From assembly GCA_014323765.1 (NCBI GenBank), contig JACONM010000010.1, positions 15,447-58,488 on the forward strand: a stretch of DNA of 43,042 nt, given 5' to 3'. The first letter of the stretch is position 1. Every line of letters begins with the position of its first letter. Origin of the DNA: Cellvibrionales bacterium. GTDB taxonomy: Bacteria; Pseudomonadota; Gammaproteobacteria; Pseudomonadales; GM7GCV1. This document shows, piece by piece, positions 37,431 to 43,042 of the stretch. A program made the position numbers and the translations under genes. The notes beneath the pieces are model-generated. The model worked only from the letters and a program-made list of their open reading frames with translations. It was not told the origin of the DNA and did no database searches.

Positions 37431-38375
37431 ATGGCGAACCTGATGGTCTTCTCGGGCACCTCCAACCCAGCCCTAGTGGCCACCACCTGCGCCCATCTAG
37501 GAGTGCCGCAGGGCGGGGCCGAGGTGGGCAAGTTCTCCGATGGCGAAATCGCCGTCGAGCTGCGCGAAAATGTGCGCGGGCGCGATGTCTTTATCGTGCA
37601 ATCCACCTGTCAGCCGACCAGCGACAACCTGATGGAATTGCTGGTCTTAGCCGATGCCGTCCGCCGCTCGTCCGCCTCGCGCATCACCGCCGTCATCCCC
37701 TATTTCGGCTACGCCCGCCAAGACCGCCGCGTACGCTCGGCACGGGTGCCGATCACCGCCAAAGTGGTGGCCAATATGATCGCCGCCGTGGGGGTGGACC
37801 GGGTGCTGACCATCGACCTACACGCCGAGCAAATCCAAGGTTTTTTCGACCTGCCGGTAGACAACATCTACGGCGCACCCATCCTGATCGAAGACATCGA
37901 GCGGCAAAAATACACCGATCTCCTAGTGGTCTCGCCCGACATCGGCGGGGTGGTGCGCGCCCGCGCCATCGCCAAACAGCTGGGCACGGATCTAGCCATC
38001 ATCGACAAACGCCGCCCGCAGGCCAATGTGGCCGAAGTAATGAACATTATCGGCGAAGTCCAAGGCCGCACCTGCCTGCTGGTAGACGACATTATCGACA
38101 CCGCCGGCACCCTCTGCACCGCCGCCGGCGCGCTCAAAGATGCCGGCGCCAAAGCGGTGGTGGCCTACTGTACGCACCCAGTGCTCTCCGGGCAGGCGAT
38201 CGCCACCATCAGCGACTCGCCGCTCGACAACCTAGTGGTCACCGACAGCATCCCGCTCTGCACGGCGGCCCAAAACTGCACGAAAATCCGCCAGCTCAAC
38301 CTCGGCAAAATGCTCGCCGAGGCCATGCGGCGGGTGAGCAACGAAGAATCCATCAAGGCCATGTTCCCCCACTAG
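37431..38375 (+). CDS. prs: Ribose-phosphate pyrophosphokinase (PRPP synthase)
   Basis: Makes PRPP from ribose-5-phosphate and ATP, feeding nucleotide, histidine and tryptophan synthesis. The protein is 314 aa, the normal length. Motifs include [12 protein letters not shown] near the N-terminus, [10 protein letters not shown] at about 96-105 (ATP and catalytic loop), the metal-binding [12 protein letters not shown] near 130 and the PRPP-binding [12 protein letters not shown] at about 216-227. It begins 102 bases after the tRNA. A GC-rich region with partial dyad symmetry lies in that gap but is not a clear terminator. Confidence 0.97.
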   Translation: MANLMVFSGTSNPALVATTCAHLGVPQGGAEVGKFSDGEIAVELRENVRGRDVFIVQSTCQPTSDNLMELLVLADAVRRSSASRITAVIPYFGYARQDRRVRSARVPITAKVVANMIAAVGVDRVLTIDLHAEQIQGFFDLPVDNIYGAPILIEDIERQKYTDLLVVSPDIGGVVRARAIAKQLGTDLAIIDKRRPQANVAEVMNIIGEVQGRTCLLVDDIIDTAGTLCTAAGALKDAGAKAVVAYCTHPVLSGQAIATISDSPLDNLVVTDSIPLCTAAQNCTKIRQLNLGKMLAEAMRRVSNEESIKAMFPH

Positions 38376-38399
38376 CCCCCTGCATCAGGAGTTTGCACA

Positions 38400-39062
38400 A
38401 TGTCTGACTTTGAATTGAACGCGCACAGCCGCGCCGAGACCGGCACCCGTGCCAGCCGCCGCCTGCGCCGCGCCAACGGTGAAATACCGGCGATCATTTA
38501 CGGCGGCAAAAAACAGCCGACCAAGATCGCGCTGCCGCACAAGGACCTCGCCCAAGCTCTGGAAAACGAGGCGGTCTATTCACAAATGATCAGTCTCTCG
38601 GTCGATGGCAAACCGCAGGATGTGATCCTGAAAGACCTGCAACGCCACCCGGCCAAAGCGCAGCTGCTCCACGCCGATTTTCTGCGGGTCAACAAAAAGC
38701 AAAAGCTGACGGTAAAAGCCCCGCTGCACTTCATCAACGAAGACAGCTGCGTGGGGGTCAAAGCCCAAGGCGGGGTCATTTCACGCAGCCTAGCGGAGCT
38801 AGAAATCAGCTGCCTGCCCGCCGATCTGCCCGAATACATTGAGGTCGACTTAGCCGCGGTCGAGCTCGACCAAATCGTCCATATCTCGGACATCCGCCTG
38901 CCCAAGGGGGTAGAAAGCGTCGCGCTCGCCGCCGGCGAAGGCCACGACCTACCGGTGGTCGCCATCCACAAAGCCAAACAGGCCGAGGAAGAACCGCCGG
39001 AGGGCACCGAGGGCGACGACGGCGAGGCCACCGATGCGGCAGAAACCAGCGAGGGCGAATAG
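38400..39062 (+). CDS. rplY: Ribosomal protein bL25 (Ctc/TL5 long form)
   Basis: A 220-aa 5S-rRNA-binding protein. The L25 domain spans about residues 1-95, with GTRASRRLRR and IPAIIYGGKK binding 5S rRNA. The Ctc/TL5 C-terminal beta domain spans about 100-185. The tail is strongly acidic (EEEPPEGTEGDDGE). AGGAG lies about 9 bases before the ATG. The prs-rplY-pth order is conserved in gammaproteobacteria. Confidence 0.95.
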   Translation: MSDFELNAHSRAETGTRASRRLRRANGEIPAIIYGGKKQPTKIALPHKDLAQALENEAVYSQMISLSVDGKPQDVILKDLQRHPAKAQLLHADFLRVNKKQKLTVKAPLHFINEDSCVGVKAQGGVISRSLAELEISCLPADLPEYIEVDLAAVELDQIVHISDIRLPKGVESVALAAGEGHDLPVVAIHKAKQAEEEPPEGTEGDDGEATDAAETSEGE

Positions 39063-39092
39063 CAACAACCATCGCAAGCGCGGTGACGCGGG

Positions 39093-39698
39093 GTGGTGAC
39101 ATCGACAGCAGCGGAACCCCTGCGGCTAATCGTGGGGCTAGGCAACCCGGGCCCCCAATACCGCAACACCCGCCACAACGCCGGCGCGGACTTTGTGGAA
39201 GCCTTAGCCCAACACCTAAACGCCCCGCTCACCGCCAATGCCCGCCACCACGGCCGGCTCGGCGAAGCGCGGGTCGAAGACCGCAAAATCCGCCTGCTGA
39301 TACCGCAAACCTTCATGAACTGCAGCGGCAAATCGGTCGCCTCCCTCGCCGGGTTTTATCGCATCCCGCCGCCGGCCATGCTTGTCGCCCACGATGAATT
39401 AGACCTGCCGCCCGGCACCGCCCGCCTAAAGTTTGCCGGCGGGCACGGCGGGCATCAGGGCCTCGCCGACATTTTCGCCGCACTCGGCAACCGCCGCGAC
39501 TGCCACCGCCTGCGCCTCGGCATCGGCCACCCCGGCGCGGCGCAACAAGTGGTCGGCTATGTGCTACAAAAAGCCCCGCCGACCGAACGCCAGGCCCTCG
39601 CCGCCAGCATCGACCGCGCCCTGCAAATCATGCCGGACTGCCTGCACGGTCGCTGGCAAACCGCCATGCAAACCTTGCACAGCCAGACCAGCCCCTAA
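39093..39698 (+). CDS. pth: Peptidyl-tRNA hydrolase
   Basis: Releases peptides from prematurely dropped peptidyl-tRNA, recycling the tRNA. The 201-aa protein is the usual length. VGLGNPGPQYRNTRHNAG at about residues 14-31 contains the catalytic His of the family. FMNCSGKSV follows near 73, and HDELDLPPG near 99 contains the conserved Asp. The start is one of two adjacent GTG codons (39093 or 39096), without a clear ribosome-binding site. It sits 30 bases after rplY and 12 bases before ychF. Confidence 0.94.
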   Translation: MVTSTAAEPLRLIVGLGNPGPQYRNTRHNAGADFVEALAQHLNAPLTANARHHGRLGEARVEDRKIRLLIPQTFMNCSGKSVASLAGFYRIPPPAMLVAHDELDLPPGTARLKFAGGHGGHQGLADIFAALGNRRDCHRLRLGIGHPGAAQQVVGYVLQKAPPTERQALAASIDRALQIMPDCLHGRWQTAMQTLHSQTSP

Positions 39699-39710
39699 AC
39701 GGCAGACAAC

Positions 39711-40811
39711 ATGGGCTTTAATTGCGGCATCGTCGGCCTGCCCAATGTGGGCAAATCCACCCTGTTCAATGCGCTGACCTGCGCTGGTGCTACGGCAGCC
39801 AACTTCCCCTTCTGCACCATCGAACCCAACACCGGCCTAGTGGCGGTGCCCGACCCCCGCCTCGACCAACTCGCCGCCCTAGTAAAACCCGCCAAATGCA
39901 TCCCCGCCAGCATGGAATTTGTCGACATCGCCGGCCTAGTCGCCGGTGCCTCCAAAGGCGAAGGGCTAGGCAACCAGTTCCTCGGCAACATCCGCGAAAC
40001 CCAAGCGATCGCCCACGTGGTGCGCTGCTTTGCGGACGCTGGCGTGGTGCATGTCGATGGGCGCATCGACCCGGTCGCCGACATCGAGACCATCAACACC
40101 GAATTAGCCCTCGCCGATCTCGCCACGGTCGATAAAACCGCCCAACGCGCCGCCAAGCAGGCCAAGGGCCAAGACAAGCCCGCCAAGCAAGCCGCCGCCC
40201 TGCGCGACCTGTGCGCCAAAATCAGCCCGCACCTAAACGCCGCCCAACCGGTGCGCAGCCTGCCACTCGATGCGGCAGAACGCGCGCTCCTGCAACCGCT
40301 CGGTCTACTGACCGCCAAACCCACGCTCTACATCGCCAACACCGATGAGACAGAGGGCGCAACCGGCCCAGCAGTCGAAAAGCTGCGCAGCCTAGCCGCC
40401 ACCGAGGGCGCGCCCGTGGTGGTTCTCTGCAATAAACTGGAAGCCGAAATCGCCGAACTCGACCCCGCCGACAAAGCCGAATTCCTCGCCGATGCCGGCC
40501 TAGAAGAACCCGGCCTAAACCGCGTCATCCGCGCCGGCTACCAGCTGCTCGGCCTGCACACCTACTTCACCGCCGGCCCCAAAGAAGTCCGCGCCTGGAC
40601 CCTCCCCCAGAACGCCACCGCCCCACAAGCGGCCGGCAAAATCCACGGCGATTTCGAAAAAGGCTTCATCCGCGCCGAGGTCATCGCCTACGCCGACTAC
40701 ATCGCCCACCAAGGCGAGGCCGGTGCCAAAGAAGCCGGCAAATGGCGATTGGAAGGCAAGGATTACGTGGTCGCCGACGGCGATGTAATCCACTTCCGCT
40801 TCAATGTTTGA
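39711..40811 (+). CDS. ychF: YchF/OLA1-family P-loop ATPase
   Basis: A 366-aa protein of the Obg-related TRAFAC class that prefers ATP to GTP and associates with the ribosome. G1 is GLPNVGKST at residues 9-17. G3 is [18 protein letters not shown] at about 72-89. The specificity motif is CNKLE, in place of NKxD. The TGS-like C-terminal domain includes [13 protein letters not shown] and [12 protein letters not shown]. Length and order after pth are standard. The 149 bases after its stop, before the converging hemB, are C-rich with no clear terminator. Confidence 0.95.
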   Translation: MGFNCGIVGLPNVGKSTLFNALTCAGATAANFPFCTIEPNTGLVAVPDPRLDQLAALVKPAKCIPASMEFVDIAGLVAGASKGEGLGNQFLGNIRETQAIAHVVRCFADAGVVHVDGRIDPVADIETINTELALADLATVDKTAQRAAKQAKGQDKPAKQAAALRDLCAKISPHLNAAQPVRSLPLDAAERALLQPLGLLTAKPTLYIANTDETEGATGPAVEKLRSLAATEGAPVVVLCNKLEAEIAELDPADKAEFLADAGLEEPGLNRVIRAGYQLLGLHTYFTAGPKEVRAWTLPQNATAPQAAGKIHGDFEKGFIRAEVIAYADYIAHQGEAGAKEAGKWRLEGKDYVVADGDVIHFRFNV

Positions 40812-40960
40812 GCACCGCCCACCGCCACCCATCAGCCCACAAATTGCCCCAAGCCAAAAACCGCACCCCGATTCACCGCCCCGCCACCCCAATAAACCCC
40901 AGCGGACGATGCGCCGCCAATGCACCCGCCACCGCCCACCGTGTCCCGCGCCGCCCCCAA

Positions 40961-42094
<1,134 letters not shown>

Positions 42095-42163
42095 CTAGCA
42101 CAAGGATCTAATCCCGTTAGCCGCCCACCGCAGAATCAGTGCCCGCCTATCGCTTTCAGGAAA

Positions 42164-42195
42164 GTTTTGCGGGGGCCAGTAGACCCCCGCAAAAC
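42164..42195 (-). terminator. Perfect 12-bp hairpin after the CsgG-like gene
   Basis: GTTTTGCGGGGG (42164-42175) and CCCCCGCAAAAC (42184-42195) pair perfectly around an 8-nt loop. On the minus strand the stem is followed by TTTCC, a short T stretch. It starts 20 bases after the lipoprotein stop and lies 82 bases before hemB, so it most likely ends the lipoprotein transcript. Confidence 0.7.
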
Positions 42196-42214
42196 CAGAC
42201 GCCCAAGGCGCAGA

Positions 42215-42937
42215 TTATCGCGACGCTCTGCCCTGCAAAGTCGTAACCAGCTTATTGTGCGCATCCATAAACGCCGCCGACACAATTTTGCCAATATCGG
42301 TGCTCTCGTAGGCACCACCTGCTCCGGCCACTCCCGACCCTCCGCCACCACCAATAAACCCAATGTCATTTTTCTTTGCGCTACCTTCCGCTACAGCCTC
42401 CTGCACGCCAGTGCGGACATTTGTAGCAGTCAGCTGAACTTGGGCCTCAAGCCGGTTGACTGATATCAAGCCAGCTACTGGAACGAAAAGAGCCAGGAGA
42501 CCAGCGCCTCCCGCATTAGAGTCTTGAAAAATGATGTCCGGAGTGATCAAAAAATCCGCCGTCACCATCTGGCCTTTGGCGGTATTAGTTTCATCCGCCA
42601 ACTCACCCTGCGCCGCCAACTCGCGTTCCTGTTGTAACGCTTTTGAAGCTGCTCCTCGGTCAACGACTAGGAAGCAATTACTCCGCGCCATCATCAGTTT
42701 CAGTAGAGGAATGGGGCTTGGCAGCTTGTATTGGGCCAGTAGACTGGAGTAATCCGACTTGGCGGATTCCGGCTCAATCAGTGCGGCCACGCCCAAAGGC
42801 TCGGTGCATTTCTTCAGGCTAACGTCGGCAGATCCGCCGACCGTGTCCTTGACATTGCCTTGCTGCACAGAAGAATTGGGGATTGCGCCGCATCCAAACA
42901 AGAAAATGGCCAGTGCCATAAGTAGCGTTATCTTCAT
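42215..42937 (-). CDS. CsgG/HfaB-like outer-membrane lipoprotein
   Basis: A 240-aa exported protein. The signal peptide, residues 1-15, ends in a lipobox LFGC, with Cys16 the lipidation site. The mature part resembles the CsgG/HfaB family: a GVAALIEP strand, then LLKLMMARSNCFLVVDRG near residues 78-95, then ADFLITPDIIF and a Gly-rich loop GFIGGGGGSG that could be a membrane-pore hairpin. CsgG forms a secretion pore for curli. This shorter relative lacks csg neighbours and is more likely a stand-alone envelope or stress lipoprotein. GAGGAGG lies five bases before the ATG, one of the strongest ribosome-binding sites in the window. Nothing else was identified in 42950-43042. Confidence 0.75.
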   Translation of the reverse strand: MKITLLMALAIFLFGCGAIPNSSVQQGNVKDTVGGSADVSLKKCTEPLGVAALIEPESAKSDYSSLLAQYKLPSPIPLLKLMMARSNCFLVVDRGAASKALQQERELAAQGELADETNTAKGQMVTADFLITPDIIFQDSNAGGAGLLALFVPVAGLISVNRLEAQVQLTATNVRTGVQEAVAEGSAKKNDIGFIGGGGGSGVAGAGGAYESTDIGKIVSAAFMDAHNKLVTTLQGRASR

Positions 42938-43042
42938 GTTTTCCTCCTCAGGAAAAGTGATGAGTTGATAGATTCAAACAAACAGCGAGCCAAGCTGAAG
43001 AGCCTCTCATTTGCCCCCTCAGGCCAGTCTCAAATGCGTTAT

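Overview
The window looks like a chromosomal segment of a GC-rich gammaproteobacterium. The main evidence is gene order: a divergent pair of operons, hemA-prfA-prmC on the minus strand and TPR lipoprotein-lolB-ispE-tRNA-Gln-prs-rplY-pth-ychF on the plus strand. Lipoproteins with clear lipoboxes, a LolB outer-membrane receptor and a long (554 aa) LeuA fit the same assignment. The genus cannot be fixed from sequence alone, and the left edge is an odd G6/C14 run that may be an assembly boundary.

Layout. 1-2.5 kb is accessory: the head of a GHKL-type ATPase gene ending in a poly-G tract, a HEPN-like protein, a frameshifted GIY-YIG nuclease and a membrane protein. 2.6-6.0 kb is ordinary: a secreted metallo-beta-lactamase-fold protein and an Lrp/AsnC regulator divergent from leuA. 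6.0-13.7 kb is accessory: a duplicated gene head plus an intact AAA_14/DUF4143 ATPase, then a minus-strand toxin-antitoxin pair, a small antitoxin-like ORF and a type III restriction-modification (R-M) locus whose mod gene is split by a one-base frameshift. katG sits at 13.9-16.1 kb.

16.2-29.2 kb is the most interesting part: nine minus-strand genes with short gaps. A second type III-like res/mod pair has other modules between and after its two genes. The order is res, AAA ATPase + PD-(D/E)xK-like protein, AAA ATPase + PIN-domain protein, mod, AAA ATPase + DUF4276/Toprim-like protein, and a Schlafen/AlbA_2-like protein. The mod gene has a 15-base G tract inside its target-recognition region, so this composite defence locus is probably phase-variable. 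A NYN-domain gene just upstream is broken by an 11-bp tandem duplication.

30.3-42.1 kb is housekeeping: release-factor maturation, haem synthesis, outer-membrane lipoprotein sorting, isoprenoid and PRPP synthesis, ribosome function, and hemB. hemB carries an in-frame low-complexity repeat insertion of about 28-31 codons just after its metal-binding motif. A CsgG-like lipoprotein gene closes the window.

How the parts work together: the accessory blocks are dominated by nucleases and ATPases typical of antiphage defence. Several are decayed (GIY-YIG, first mod, NYN, AAA_14 remnant) and one is intact with a slippage-prone repeat, which suggests turnover of defence genes between stable core blocks. 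No integrase, transposase, CRISPR array or rRNA was seen.
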